DNA of 64,000 bases from Amycolatopsis sp. NBRC 101858. Lineage in GTDB: Bacteria > Actinomycetota > Actinomycetes > Mycobacteriales > Pseudonocardiaceae. The stretch lies in contig NZ_BSTD01000004.1 of assembly GCF_030269325.1 (NCBI RefSeq), forward strand, positions 350,558 through 414,557, written 5' to 3'. A program made the position numbers and the translations under genes. Of the stretch, positions 39,262-48,015 are shown in pieces (within the stretch, counting starts at the first letter, position 1; the number at the start of each line of letters is the position of its first letter). The notes under the pieces were generated by a model. The model searched no databases and was not told the DNA's origin. It worked only from the letters and a program-made list of their open reading frames with translations.

Positions 39262-41979
39262 CCCGTTCGCCGTCACCCAGGTCGCGATCCGGGTGCGGGT
39301 GGTGAAGCCGAGCTTGGTGAGGATGTGCTGCACGTGGCTTTCCGCCGTCCGCTCGGAAATGTGCAGCAGGGCGGCGATCTGCTTGTTCGTCAGTCCATCG
39401 GCGACGTGCGTGGCGACCTCCCGCTCGCGCCGGGTCAGCGGGCCCGGCGCGTCGCCGCGCAGCGCGGCCGCCAGCGCGTCGGCCTCTCGGCGCAGCGGGG
39501 CCATCCCGAGCCGGTCGGCCGCGGCCGACACCGACGCCGTGAGACCGAGAGCCTCGTCGACGTCGCCCGGGCGAGCGCGCCGCGCGAGCACCTTGGCCAG
39601 CCCGAAGCGCGCCAACGCGGCGTAGGGCGGCGTCCCGGCCTCGTCGTCGGCCGCGATCGCGAGCTTGAACTCCCGGACCGCTTCGTCGAGCCGCCCGGCG
39701 GACGCGGCCGCGAGCCCGAGGTACTGGCGGACCGAGCCGCTGACGAGGACCGAGCCCGCGCCGCCGGTCACGAACAGCCCGGCGTGCGGCCGCAGGACCG
39801 CGGCGGCCCGTTCGACGGCTTCCGGCGGGCCGAACTCCGCACCCAGCTCCACGGCGGCCGCGGCGACGGGCAGCGTCGCGGGCACCGGCGCCGATGCGGG
39901 CACGGAAACCCGGCGGTAGAGCTCGCCCGCCCGGTCGCGGTCGCCGGCCTGCAGCGGCCACGCGGCGTGCAGCAGCCCGACGAACGGCGGGGCGTGCTCG
40001 GCGAAGATGCGCTCCATCGCAGGCGTCACCAGGCTGGTCCGGCCGGTGAGCCCGGCAATGGCGGCGAGCACGGAGATCGGCACGCCCTGCAGTGACATGT
40101 GCGCCCGGTCGGCGACAAGCGCGAAGCTCTGCCGGATCGCTTCGACGGCGTCGTCGAACTGCCCGCGCGCGATGGCGAGCGTGGCGGAACTGCGCAGGTG
40201 GTGCCACCGCGCCAGCGGACGGCGGAGGCGGTCGGCGAGCGGCCGCAGCGCCCCCAGCTCCTGCTCGGCCTCCCCGAGCCGGCCGAGCATGAGCAGCGCG
40301 TCGAACCGCCACAACCGGCCCCACAGCTCGACGTCGGCGTCGTCGCGGTCCTCGCCGAGCGCGATCATCCGGTGGGCGAGGGAGAGCCGTTCGTGCACGC
40401 CCTCGGGCGCCGAACGCACCATCTGCCGGGCGCGCAAGGCCGAGCGGAGCACGTCCGGGTCGCCGAGCCGCTCGGCGATCGCCAGCGCCTCGGCGGACGC
40501 CGTTTCGGCCTCGGCGCCCCCGAGGAACCCGGCTTCCCCCGCGTGCAGCGCGAGCAGCCGGGCGCGGAGCGGATCGTCGCCGGGCGGGAGCCCCGCGAGC
40601 GCCTCCCGCGCGATCTTGCCGCCGTTGAAGCTGCCCCACGGGTCGGACAGGCCTTCCATGGCCAGCGCCGTCTCACCCAGCACGGCCGGGTCGCCGGCTT
40701 CCCGGGCCGCGTCGGCGGCGGTTTCCAGGACCCGGGAGCCACGCTCGATCTCACCGCCGCGCAGGTGAGCGACCCCTTCCCGCAGGCGCAGCCGCGCCCG
40801 CTCGGCGGCGGAGGCGGGTGCCGCTTCGAGCGCGCGCCGGTAGAGCTCGGCCGCGCGTTCCCAGGCGAGCTGGGCCAGTGCCTGGTCGCCGGCCCGCTCG
40901 GCCCAGAGCGCGGCGCGCGCCGCGTCGCCGACGGGCAGCGACTCCAGCCAGTGGTGGGCGATCTCCGAGGTCCGGGCCGGGTCACGCCGTTCGAGCCACG
41001 CCGCCATCCGGGCGTGCGCGGTCAGCCGCGCCGCCGTCGGCAGCCCGATCGCCGCGGATTCGCGGATCAGGTCGTGCTTGAAGCTCCCGGCGATCACGAT
41101 GCCGGCGTCCGCGGCCTCGTCGAGGTCGGTCAGGACGTCGGCCGCCGGCCGGCCGGTGACGTCGGCGAGCGCGGCCGGGTCGACGTCGCGGCCGAGCACG
41201 GCGGCGGTCGCGACGAGCGCGCGGCACGGCTCGCCCAGCCGGGCCAACCGCGCGCGGACGGTGTCCACGACGCCGTCCGGCAGCGCGTCCCCGGCGGTGC
41301 CGGCCAGCCGGGCCAGCTCGGTCACGAAGAACGGGTTGCCGCCCGACCGGCGGCTGACCAGCGTCGCGAGCTCGGGGGAGACGCCGCCGCGGCCGAGCTG
41401 CTCGACGACCTCGGCCTCGGTCAGCCCGGCCAGCCGGACCCGGGTCAGGACCGGTTCGCGGGCCAGTGCCGCGAGCGCCGCGGTGAGGGCCTCGCGGCCG
41501 GTCGTCTCGGTGTCGCGGTAGGTCGCCACGAGCAGCACCGGCGCCCGGTCGAGGTCGCGGGCCAGGTGGACGAGCAGGGCGAGCGACGCCGCGTCGGCCC
41601 ACTGCACGTCGTCGAGCACCGCGACCAGGCCGTGTGGCGCGGCAGCTTCGCGCAGGCCGTCGGAGAAGGCTTCGAACGCGGCGAACCGCGCCTCCGCCGA
41701 GCCGCCGGTGTCCCCGGTCGGGAACGGCCGGCCCAGCGAGCGGGCCAGCTGCCGGAAGACCCAGTAGGGCGGGCTGCCCTCGTCGTCGCTCGCGCGTCCC
41801 CAGCCGACCGGGACGCCCGCCTCCTCGGCGTCCCGGGTCAGCTCACGGGCCAGGCTGGTCTTGCCGATGCCCGGCTCGCCGACGACGAGCACGAGCCCGC
41901 CGCGCCCGGCCCGCGCCTCCTCGAGGCGGGTGCGCAGCAGGTCCAGTTCGCCCGTCCGGCCGACGAAGCCCCGCTCCAT
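39226..41979 (-). CDS. LuxR-family regulator with AAA (ATPase) domain
   Basis: 917 residues: AAA domain with Walker A GEPGIGKT (residues 34-41) and Walker B LVAVLDDVQWAD, a middle region of tetratricopeptide-like helices (about residues 350-840), and a C-terminal LuxR HTH (LTRREREVATHVADGLTNKQIAALLHISERTAESHVQHILTKLG). This is the MalT/LAL architecture; such large activators often control secondary metabolism or nearby catabolic genes. ATG 41979 rather than the TTG at 41988. Transcribed leftward next to the amidohydrolase operon. Confidence 0.93.
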   Translation of the reverse strand: MERGFVGRTGELDLLRTRLEEARAGRGGLVLVVGEPGIGKTSLARELTRDAEEAGVPVGWGRASDDEGSPPYWVFRQLARSLGRPFPTGDTGGSAEARFAAFEAFSDGLREAAAPHGLVAVLDDVQWADAASLALLVHLARDLDRAPVLLVATYRDTETTGREALTAALAALAREPVLTRVRLAGLTEAEVVEQLGRGGVSPELATLVSRRSGGNPFFVTELARLAGTAGDALPDGVVDTVRARLARLGEPCRALVATAAVLGRDVDPAALADVTGRPAADVLTDLDEAADAGIVIAGSFKHDLIRESAAIGLPTAARLTAHARMAAWLERRDPARTSEIAHHWLESLPVGDAARAALWAERAGDQALAQLAWERAAELYRRALEAAPASAAERARLRLREGVAHLRGGEIERGSRVLETAADAAREAGDPAVLGETALAMEGLSDPWGSFNGGKIAREALAGLPPGDDPLRARLLALHAGEAGFLGGAEAETASAEALAIAERLGDPDVLRSALRARQMVRSAPEGVHERLSLAHRMIALGEDRDDADVELWGRLWRFDALLMLGRLGEAEQELGALRPLADRLRRPLARWHHLRSSATLAIARGQFDDAVEAIRQSFALVADRAHMSLQGVPISVLAAIAGLTGRTSLVTPAMERIFAEHAPPFVGLLHAAWPLQAGDRDRAGELYRRVSVPASAPVPATLPVAAAAVELGAEFGPPEAVERAAAVLRPHAGLFVTGGAGSVLVSGSVRQYLGLAAASAGRLDEAVREFKLAIAADDEAGTPPYAALARFGLAKVLARRARPGDVDEALGLTASVSAAADRLGMAPLRREADALAAALRGDAPGPLTRREREVATHVADGLTNKQIAALLHISERTAESHVQHILTKLGFTTRTRIATWVTANGSARDQRPHRVE

Positions 41980-42009
41980 GCGCAGCAACGATACGGCGCC
42001 CCGGCCGGT

Positions 42010-42120
42010 TCAGCGGGGTTCGCCGGGCCAGCGGAACTTCGGTCCCGCCGGCCAGATCGGCGCCGGGAACCACGCGGCCCGCGCCAGGCCCGCGACAAGG
42101 GCCTTCCAGAACTTCTTCAT
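42010..42120 (-). CDS. 36-residue Trp/Pro-rich peptide coupled to amidohydrolase gene
   Basis: MKKFWKALVAGLARAAWF then PAPIWPAGPKFRWPGEPR: a cationic start, a short hydrophobic stretch, and a C-terminal half with three Trp and many Pro. GGGAGG lies 8 bases before the ATG, inside the amidohydrolase 3' end, and its ATGA (42117-42120) shares the amidohydrolase stop. GC at third codon positions is high, like its neighbours. These features support a real gene, perhaps a regulator, a membrane-active peptide or a precursor peptide; no function is known to me. Confidence 0.55.
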   Translation of the reverse strand: MKKFWKALVAGLARAAWFPAPIWPAGPKFRWPGEPR

Positions 42121-43313
42121 GCGATCCACCTCCCTCGCGCGCACACCGCACGGACCCGCAGCAGCGCCCGCGGGTCGGCCAGCGGATCACCGTCGACGGC
42201 CAGCAGGTCGGCGTCGAACCCCGGCGCGACGCGGCCCTTGCGGTGCGCGAGCCCGCACACGCCCGCCGCGACCGAGGTGATCGCCCTCAGCGTGTCGGCC
42301 GGCGACAGGCCGACCTGGCGCAGCATCAGCGGCGCCCACGGCAGCACGCCGTGCGGCTTGACCGGGGCGATCCCGGCGTCGGTGCCGGCGACGACCCGCG
42401 CACCGAGCTCGACGAGCCGCCGGTAGTTCGCGACGACGCCCGGCATGCGCTGGGCGATCTCCGCGGGCGGCGCCAGCCCTTCGACCGGCACCATGCCGAC
42501 CGTCGCCCCGACGGCCACGCCCTGGTCGACGACGGCGCGCAGCAGGTCCTCGGAGTGGTCGACGCCGGTGGCGGACCAGAACGTCACGTGTTCCATGCCG
42601 TCCACGCCGGCGGCGAGGGCGTCGGCGATGGCCGAGGTGCCGTGCGCGTGCGCGGTGACCGGCAGCCCGTGCCGGTGCGCCTCGTCGACGGCGGCGCGCA
42701 GGACGTCCCGGTCGAACTGCGCGCATTCCTGGCGCGTGCCCGGCGTCATCGTCCCGCCGCTGGCCATGATCTTGACGACGTCGGTCCCGCGCTCGACGTG
42801 CTCCCGCACCGCCGCCCGTACCCCGGCCTCACTCGCGTCGGCGACCCCGCCGAGGAAGTGGCAGTGCCCGCCGGGACTGGTGATCGGCGGCCCGGCGGCG
42901 ACGAGCGTCGGCTGGTCGGCACGGTCCTTGAGGGCCAGCGAGAGGTAGCGGCGGTCCCCGAGGTCCCGCACGGTGGTGACCCCGGCCCGCAGCGACGCCC
43001 GCCCGGCTTCGGCCATGGCGGCGAGCGCCTGCGCGTCATCCCGCGCGGCCAGCCGGGCGACGGGCTCGGTACTGGCGTCGAAGGCGAGGTGGACGTGCGT
43101 GTCGATCAGCCCGGGCAGCAAGGTCGTCCCGCCGAGGTCCACGACATCGGCCCCCTCGGGCGCGGTTCCCCCGGACTCGACGCCCAGGATGGTGGCCCCA
43201 TCGAGCACCACCAGCGGATCGGCAACAAACGAGGATCCGGCACCATCGAACAACCGAGCCGCGCGCACGGCGGTGAGCCTGCGCCGCTCGGTGATCACAA
43301 GCTGTTTGGTCAT
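42117..43313 (-). CDS. Metal-dependent amidohydrolase (imidazolonepropionase/prolidase-like)
   Basis: 398 residues: TIM-barrel amidohydrolase with the ligand set H-x-H (LIDTHVHLAF), Lys in DVVKIMASGG, His in VTAHAHGTS and MEHVTFW, and Asp in VAGTDAGIAP, the composition of a binuclear subtype. C-terminal LAHRKGRVAPGFDADLLAVDGDPLADP is the usual family tail. ATG 43313. It should hydrolyse an amide, lactam or dipeptide; molinate hydrolase- and prolidase-like proteins are close relatives. Its stop codon overlaps the 36-residue peptide gene. Confidence 0.88.
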   Translation of the reverse strand: MTKQLVITERRRLTAVRAARLFDGAGSSFVADPLVVLDGATILGVESGGTAPEGADVVDLGGTTLLPGLIDTHVHLAFDASTEPVARLAARDDAQALAAMAEAGRASLRAGVTTVRDLGDRRYLSLALKDRADQPTLVAAGPPITSPGGHCHFLGGVADASEAGVRAAVREHVERGTDVVKIMASGGTMTPGTRQECAQFDRDVLRAAVDEAHRHGLPVTAHAHGTSAIADALAAGVDGMEHVTFWSATGVDHSEDLLRAVVDQGVAVGATVGMVPVEGLAPPAEIAQRMPGVVANYRRLVELGARVVAGTDAGIAPVKPHGVLPWAPLMLRQVGLSPADTLRAITSVAAGVCGLAHRKGRVAPGFDADLLAVDGDPLADPRALLRVRAVCARGRWIA

Positions 43314-43536
43314 GGGGCCACGATCACCGGTTTCGGGGACCGGCACGTCGGGGCGAGTACGGAGAAGCGGTACGGAGATCCGGCGCGGGCGGCGGCTACG
43401 CACCTCGTGCGCCGCCGGCGTTGACCGTACGTCCGGTTACGTAGTCGCGAAGCCGCTTCCGCGCCGACGCGGTCCGGGGGGTCGCTGCGGGAAGGTCGTG
43501 CGGTCATCCCGACCGTCCGATCTGCCAGGAGCGTCC

Positions 43537-44145
43537 ATGTCCACACCTCGCGCGATCACGGGGGCCGCCGTCTTCCTGGTCGCCTTCCTCTCGGTGACCT
43601 TCGCCGGTGCGCTCGCCGACCGCAGCCTGCCCCTGCCCGACGCCCCCGCCGCCGACGTCGCGGCCTACTACAGCGCCAACCCCGCCGCCGCGCTCGTCGT
43701 CGCCGGGCTTCAGGTCGTGTCCGTCGTCGGATTCGCCGTCTTCGCCCGGGCCGTCGCGCGGAGGCCGGCGATGGTGGTCGCCGCCGTTTCCGTGCTGGCC
43801 ATGGTGGTTTCGAGTGCGCTCACCGTCGTCCTGACGATCGTCGCCGGCTCCGCGTCGCTGGACACCGTCCAGGCGTTGCGGCTGGGCAGCTTCTACGCCG
43901 GCGGGGTCGTCAACGTCGTCACCCTGGGCGTCTTCGTGCTCATGACCGCGAAGGGGCTCGCCCGCTGGTTCGGGTACATCGCGGGCGGTCTGGCGACGCT
44001 TTCGGTGCTGTCACTGGCCTTCTACTACGCGAGTGCGCTGCTGCCGGTGGGCCGGGTGCTGTCGATGGTGTGGACGCTGGTGGCGGCGATCGTGCTCGCC
44101 CGGACCCGCGCGGCCGAACGAACCGTCAGCGGTTCATCGCGCTGA
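43537..44145 (+). CDS. Integral membrane protein of unknown function
   Basis: 202 residues with about six helices: a signal-anchor-like start (ITGAAVFLVAFLSVTFAGALA), a luminal segment with ADVAAYYSANPAAALV, then LVVAGLQVVSVVGFAVFARAV, AAVSVLAMVVSSALTVVLTIVAG, GGVVNVVTLGVFVLM and further hydrophobic stretches. The pattern resembles DUF4386-type proteins but the match is not strong enough to name. ATG 43537 follows CAGGAGCG. Its 3' end overlaps the convergent peptidase gene by 20 bp. Confidence 0.78.
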   Translation: MSTPRAITGAAVFLVAFLSVTFAGALADRSLPLPDAPAADVAAYYSANPAAALVVAGLQVVSVVGFAVFARAVARRPAMVVAAVSVLAMVVSSALTVVLTIVAGSASLDTVQALRLGSFYAGGVVNVVTLGVFVLMTAKGLARWFGYIAGGLATLSVLSLAFYYASALLPVGRVLSMVWTLVAAIVLARTRAAERTVSGSSR

Positions 44146-45793
44146 CCTCGTCCCGGACCCGCGTGCGCGAAGCACTGTCCGATGACAGTCGCGTTTGGAC
44201 GGACGGCGCCGTGCTCCGCACCGGCCCGGCGACCGGGTACACCTGGTCCTCGCCGATCAGCGGGACACCCGGGCACGTCGTGCTGTGCGGCCGGGAGTTC
44301 TTGGTGAGGAACACGTTCACGAGCCCGTCGACGCACGGGTTGCCCGCCAGGGCGTACTGGCCGTGGAACGGCGAATCGTCGACCGACACCAGCGGGACCC
44401 CGGCCGACCGCGCCGCCGCCGACGCCTGCTCGTAGCCCGTCTGCGGATCGAATTCGCCCTGCACCACCAGGATGTTCGCTGCCGCCGAAGCCGGCAGCGA
44501 AGGCAGTTCGTGCTGTGGCTTGTCGGACCAGAAACCACACGTCTCCCCGAGACCGTAGGCCCAGCCGAACAACGGGTATTGCGGCCCTTGCCGGTCGCTG
44601 AGCCGCTCGTACCAGGACGCCGAGCGCGTCGGCTGGTCACCGCACGCGACGGCGAACCGGGTGCCGGGACGCTGCGTGTAGTCCGGTGCCGCGGCGGCCA
44701 CCCGCTCCGGCGTCAGCGACGCGGCCGGGACGCCGAACGCCTTGCGCGACGCGGCATCCATCGACTCCGCCAGCGCCGGCGGGGGAGTGGCGGACGTCCC
44801 GTCGAGCGCCGCGGCGCCCTGGAGGAAGACCAGAGCGCCGAGCAGCCACTGGATTTCACTGCCGTTGCCGACGAAGATGCCGTCGAAGGTGTCGGGGGAG
44901 ACGCCGTGAGTGCCGTAGTAGGCGCGGACGCGCTCCCACTTCGCCTGCACCTCCGCCGCCGTCCCGCCCAGCTGCGCCGCGAAGTTCCGGGCCAGCCACG
45001 GCACGTAGACGTCGTCGAACTGCCGCTGGTCGATCACCGGGAACGCCTCGAAGTCGGCCTGCAGCCGGCCTTCGAAGTTCACGCTGGAGTCGAGCACGGT
45101 CTTGCCGGTGTGCTCCGGGAACAGCGACGCGTACTTCGCGCCGAGCCACGTGCCGTAGGAATAGCCGAGGTAGTTCAGCTTCTCGTCGCCCAGCAGCGAA
45201 CGCACGAGGTCCATGTCGTGCGCGGTCTGCCACGTCGTGACGTACGGCGCGAGCGCGTCGCTCTGGCACGCCTCGGCGGTGGCCCGCGGCACCTGCTGGT
45301 GCGCCGCGACGCTCGCCGCCGACCGGTCACGCGCGTCGAGGGGTCCCTGCGGCAGGCGGCTGACCGGGACCTGGCACTGGAAGCCCTGGTCGGCCGTGCC
45401 CGCGTGGCCGGTGCCGCGCGGGTCCATGCCGACGAAGTCGTAGAGCTGGTGCACCGACGGTTCGAGCGCGGCGAGCGACCCGGCGAGCGGCGTGCCCTGG
45501 CCGCCCGGCCCGCCCGGGTTCAGCAGGAGCGCGCCCTGCCGCTCACCCGTCGCGGCCGCGCGGCTGATCGACACCTGGAGATCGGTGCCCGCGGCCGGGT
45601 TCGCCCAGTCCCGTGGCACGGTGACGACCGCGCACTGCACGGGCGCGTCGCCGGTGGCCGGCTTGAACGGGCAGTCGCCCCACTGGAGCTGCTGCGCCGT
45701 GTACGGCGTGAGCGGGTCCGCCGCCGCGGCGGGCACCGAGGCCGCGAAGAGGGCGGCCGTCGCGGCCGCCAGTCCTGTCCGGGAGATGCGCAC
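44126..45793 (-). CDS. Secreted alpha/beta hydrolase (tripeptidyl aminopeptidase-like)
   Basis: 555 residues. Signal peptide (LAAATAALFAASVPAAAADP, cleavage after AAA-D at about residue 26). The TAP-like hydrolase fold follows: oxyanion region LLLNPGGPGGQG, nucleophile in YLGYSYGTWLGAKY, Asp in VQGEFDPQTGYE and His in SPFHGQYALAG, with Cys pairs typical of exported members (GDCPF...VQCAV). GTG 45793. The 24 C-terminal residues (VQTRLSSDSASRTRVRDEV) contain a sequence word repeated at 46801, so the natural C-terminus may have been altered. Confidence 0.9.
   Translation of the reverse strand: MRISRTGLAAATAALFAASVPAAAADPLTPYTAQQLQWGDCPFKPATGDAPVQCAVVTVPRDWANPAAGTDLQVSISRAAATGERQGALLLNPGGPGGQGTPLAGSLAALEPSVHQLYDFVGMDPRGTGHAGTADQGFQCQVPVSRLPQGPLDARDRSAASVAAHQQVPRATAEACQSDALAPYVTTWQTAHDMDLVRSLLGDEKLNYLGYSYGTWLGAKYASLFPEHTGKTVLDSSVNFEGRLQADFEAFPVIDQRQFDDVYVPWLARNFAAQLGGTAAEVQAKWERVRAYYGTHGVSPDTFDGIFVGNGSEIQWLLGALVFLQGAAALDGTSATPPPALAESMDAASRKAFGVPAASLTPERVAAAAPDYTQRPGTRFAVACGDQPTRSASWYERLSDRQGPQYPLFGWAYGLGETCGFWSDKPQHELPSLPASAAANILVVQGEFDPQTGYEQASAAARSAGVPLVSVDDSPFHGQYALAGNPCVDGLVNVFLTKNSRPHSTTCPGVPLIGEDQVYPVAGPVRSTAPSVQTRLSSDSASRTRVRDEVSAMNR
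44188..44207. repeat. Dispersed repeat A, copy 1 (inside peptidase 3' end)
   Basis: AGTCGCGTTTGGACGGACGG at 44188-44207; copy 2, AGTCGCGTTTGGACAGACGC, is at 46801-46820. They differ at two positions. Copy 1 encodes part of the C-terminal tail of the secreted hydrolase on the opposite strand. Confidence 0.5.
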
Positions 45794-45907
45794 CGGGGTT
45801 CCTTCCGTCGCCGGGTGGGGTGCGCCCGAGCCTGGCCCGGTCGCGGCGGCCGGTGATCAACCCGGGGGACGAAGTCGCGGCCCGCGCCTCGGCCCCGGGT
45901 ATGAGAC

Positions 45908-45940
45908 GGCTCAGCGCGCCGGGACCGAGATCATGGGCTC
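45908..45940. repeat. Dispersed repeat B, copy 1, upstream of DUF3592 gene
   Basis: GGCTCAGCGCGCCGGGACCG followed by AGATCATGGGCTC (45908-45940). The same words recur before the RDD gene with a 10-bp insertion. The two 3' parts (CGGGACCGAGATCATGGGCTC) are identical. Confidence 0.55.
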
Positions 45941-46021
45941 GGGACTCGCCGTTCGGCCACCGCAAGCCATGCGACGCGCTACCGAGATCCGGGTCGACCT
46001 CCGCGGGTCTACGATCGGCCC

Positions 46022-46786
46022 ATGGGGAAGGTCGGGCTCCGGGAGCAGGCCGAGGACCCGGCGGCGCCGGGCGTGCGCCGGCTCCGGGCCGGCGGGTGGC
46101 GGTGGACCTTTGCGCTCTTCGTCGCCGTTGCGATGGTCGTCGGGGGAGTCGCGCTCGCGGTGCTCGTCGACCGGGCCGCCGACGAGCTCCTGCGCACCGG
46201 TGCGCGGGCGGACGGGACCATCGAGGCCGTCCACGAGCTCCGCAACGGTTCCCTGCTCGACATCCGCTACCCGCTCGCCGGCCGGTCGCGGACGACGACC
46301 ATCCAGGCGAACTCGGGCCGTTATGCGGCAGGTGACCACGTCACCGTCGTCGTGGATCCGGCCCGGCCGGCGCGGGTGCGGACGGTCGAGGAGCCGAACG
46401 AGGACCCGCGCGTCCTCGCCGCCGCCGTCGCGCTGCTCGTCGTCGGGGGTGTCACGCTGCCGATCGCCGTCCTGCGCCGGATCCGGTGGGCGAAACGGCT
46501 GGCCGCGGCCCGCCGCACCGGGTGGTGCCCGGCCGTCGTCACCGTCGTCCCGGACCGGCGTCTCGCCGCCAAGAACCACCACGCGCCGGACCTCGAGATC
46601 CGCTACGACGACGGCACCACCGCCACCGCCCGCGGAGCCCACGCCTTCGGGGTCGCGGCGCTGGGCGACCGGCCGCGCCGGCCCGCCTGGGTCGCCGGGT
46701 ACGGCCCGAACCTGAGCGTCCTGTTCCGCGAGGGCCCCGGCGGCGGGCCGTTCCTGGTCCCGGCGACCGAACGCGCTTCGCGCTGA
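46022..46786 (+). CDS. DUF3592-family membrane protein
   Basis: 254 residues: a membrane anchor (WTFALFVAVAMVVGGVALAVLV), a small beta domain (GARADGTIEAVHELRNGSLLDIRYPLAGRSRTTTIQANSGRYAAGDHVTVVVDPARPARVR), a second helix pair (VLAAAVALLVVGGVTLPIAVL), and a repeated beta module (CPAVVTVVPDRR...DLEIRYDDGTTA). This double DUF3592 arrangement is common in actinobacteria with no function assigned. ATG 46022. Upstream it carries one copy of a duplicated 33-bp block. Confidence 0.8.
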   Translation: MGKVGLREQAEDPAAPGVRRLRAGGWRWTFALFVAVAMVVGGVALAVLVDRAADELLRTGARADGTIEAVHELRNGSLLDIRYPLAGRSRTTTIQANSGRYAAGDHVTVVVDPARPARVRTVEEPNEDPRVLAAAVALLVVGGVTLPIAVLRRIRWAKRLAAARRTGWCPAVVTVVPDRRLAAKNHHAPDLEIRYDDGTTATARGAHAFGVAALGDRPRRPAWVAGYGPNLSVLFREGPGGGPFLVPATERASR

Positions 46787-46800
46787 CCACCGGCCCGGCG

Positions 46801-46892
46801 AGTCGCGTTTGGACAGACGCCGGCGGGCCGTCACCCGGGGCAAGAGCACGGCTCAGCGCGCGCCCGGGCGCCGGGACCGAGATCATGGGCTC
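46801..46892. repeat. Dispersed repeats A (copy 2) and B (copy 2) upstream of RDD gene
   Basis: Repeat A copy 2 at 46801-46820 is followed by repeat B copy 2 (GGCTCAGCGCGC ... CGGGACCGAGATCATGGGCTC, about 46850-46892), which ends directly at the RDD start codon. Confidence 0.5.
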
Positions 46893-47456
46893 ATGACCCG
46901 TCCGGGACTCGGCATCGTCGGGCGCCGCCTGGTGCAGTTCCTGCTGGACGAGCTGCTCGTCTTCGTCCCCATGCTGCTGCTCGCGATCGCGGTGATCTGG
47001 TTCTTCCACCCGCACGGCCCGGGGCTGCTCACGTTCCTCGAGGTCGTCGTCTTCACGATGCTCGCGCTGGACTTCGTGGGCCTCGTGTTCGTCATGGTGT
47101 GGTGGCCCTACCGCCACGGCGGCCAGACCCCGGCGATGCGCTGGCTGCGCCTGCGCGTGCAAACCCTCGAAGGCGGGCACCCGACGCTGGGTGCGTTCGT
47201 CGTCCGCGACCTGCTGATGCTCGTCGACGGCTTCGCGTGGGGCATCGCGGGCATCGTGGTGATGCTGGTGACGCGCCGCCGCCAGCGGTTCGGCGACGTC
47301 GTGGCGCGCACGGTCGTCGTCCGCGTCCCACGGTGTTCGAGCAAAGAGTCAGCGGGTCAGGCCGCTCTCCCAAGCCCAGATGGCGATCTCGGTGCGGTTG
47401 CGGGCGCCCAGCTTGCGCTTGACCGAGCCGATGTGGGTCTTGACCGTCGGCAGTGA
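46893..47456 (+). CDS. RDD-family membrane protein with readthrough tail
   Basis: 187 residues. Helices LVQFLLDELLVFVPMLLLAIAVIWFF and VVVFTMLALDFVGLVFVMVWWPY with the RDD features (R-x-x-QFLLDEL, then QTPAMRWLRLRV and RFGDVVARTVVVRV). The fold normally ends here; the remaining 42 residues (PRCSSKESAGQAALPSPDGD and onward) run antisense to the response regulator's HTH for 108 bp, so the original stop was probably lost. ATG 46893 directly follows one copy of the duplicated block. Confidence 0.82.
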   Translation: MTRPGLGIVGRRLVQFLLDELLVFVPMLLLAIAVIWFFHPHGPGLLTFLEVVVFTMLALDFVGLVFVMVWWPYRHGGQTPAMRWLRLRVQTLEGGHPTLGAFVVRDLLMLVDGFAWGIAGIVVMLVTRRRQRFGDVVARTVVVRVPRCSSKESAGQAALPSPDGDLGAVAGAQLALDRADVGLDRRQ

Positions 47457-47999
47457 AACCACCAGCGAGCGGCAGATCTCGTCGTTCGTCTCCCCGCGGG
47501 CCACGGCTTTCACGACGTCGAGCTCGCGCGGGGTGAGCGGGCTTTCGGGCGCCGAGACGGTCCGGGGATCGCGGCGCGCGTAGTGCGCCAGCAGCCGCGT
47601 GGTGATCGCGGGGGAGACGAGGGCTTCGCCGTGCGCGGCCGCGTGCACGGCTTCGATGAGCAGGTTCGGCCCGGCGTCCTTGAGCAGGAACCCGCAGGCG
47701 CCGGCGCGCAGGGCCGCGTGCACGTTCTCGTCCAGCCCGAACGTCGTGACCATCACGACGTGCAGCGGGTCCGGGACGCCCGCGCCGGCCAGCAGTTCCG
47801 TGGCGCGCAGCCCGTCCACGCCGGGCATCCGGATGTCCATCAGCGTGACGTCGGGGCGCAGTTCCCGCGCCAGCCGCACGGCCTGGTCGCCGTCGGCGGC
47901 CTCGCCGACGACCTCGATGTCCGGTTCGCCTTCGAGGATCAGCCGGAACCCCGCGCGGACCATCGCCTGGTCGTCGGCGATCAGCACTCGCGTCGGCAA
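47349..47999 (-). CDS. NarL/FixJ-family response regulator
   Basis: 216 residues: receiver (LIADDQAMVRAGFRL, phosphoacceptor in VTLMDIRMPG, conserved Lys in FLLKDAG), then LuxR HTH (LTPRELDVVKAVARGETNDEICRSLVVSLPTVKTHIGSVKRKLG). The start is TTG 47999 (MPTRVL), with GGGAGACGGG upstream; TTG starts are rare here, and a GTG at 47987 is the alternative. It is 16 bp behind the histidine kinase gene: one two-component operon. Confidence 0.92.
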   Translation of the reverse strand: MPTRVLIADDQAMVRAGFRLILEGEPDIEVVGEAADGDQAVRLARELRPDVTLMDIRMPGVDGLRATELLAGAGVPDPLHVVMVTTFGLDENVHAALRAGACGFLLKDAGPNLLIEAVHAAAHGEALVSPAITTRLLAHYARRDPRTVSAPESPLTPRELDVVKAVARGETNDEICRSLVVSLPTVKTHIGSVKRKLGARNRTEIAIWAWESGLTR

Positions 48000-48015
48000 T
48001 CCCGTCTCCCTCGCC

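Noticed and set aside
36920..40639. Very long minus-strand open frame (1239 codons)
   Set aside because: It lies antisense to the Fe-ADH, hydrolase and LuxR genes, is Arg/Ala/Pro/Gly-rich low-complexity and carries no motif; a product of high GC.
43314..43536. Search for an RNA gene or small ORF in the gap after the amidohydrolase start
   Set aside because: Only a TTGACC promoter-like word was seen near 43423, with no convincing -10; nothing else could be supported.
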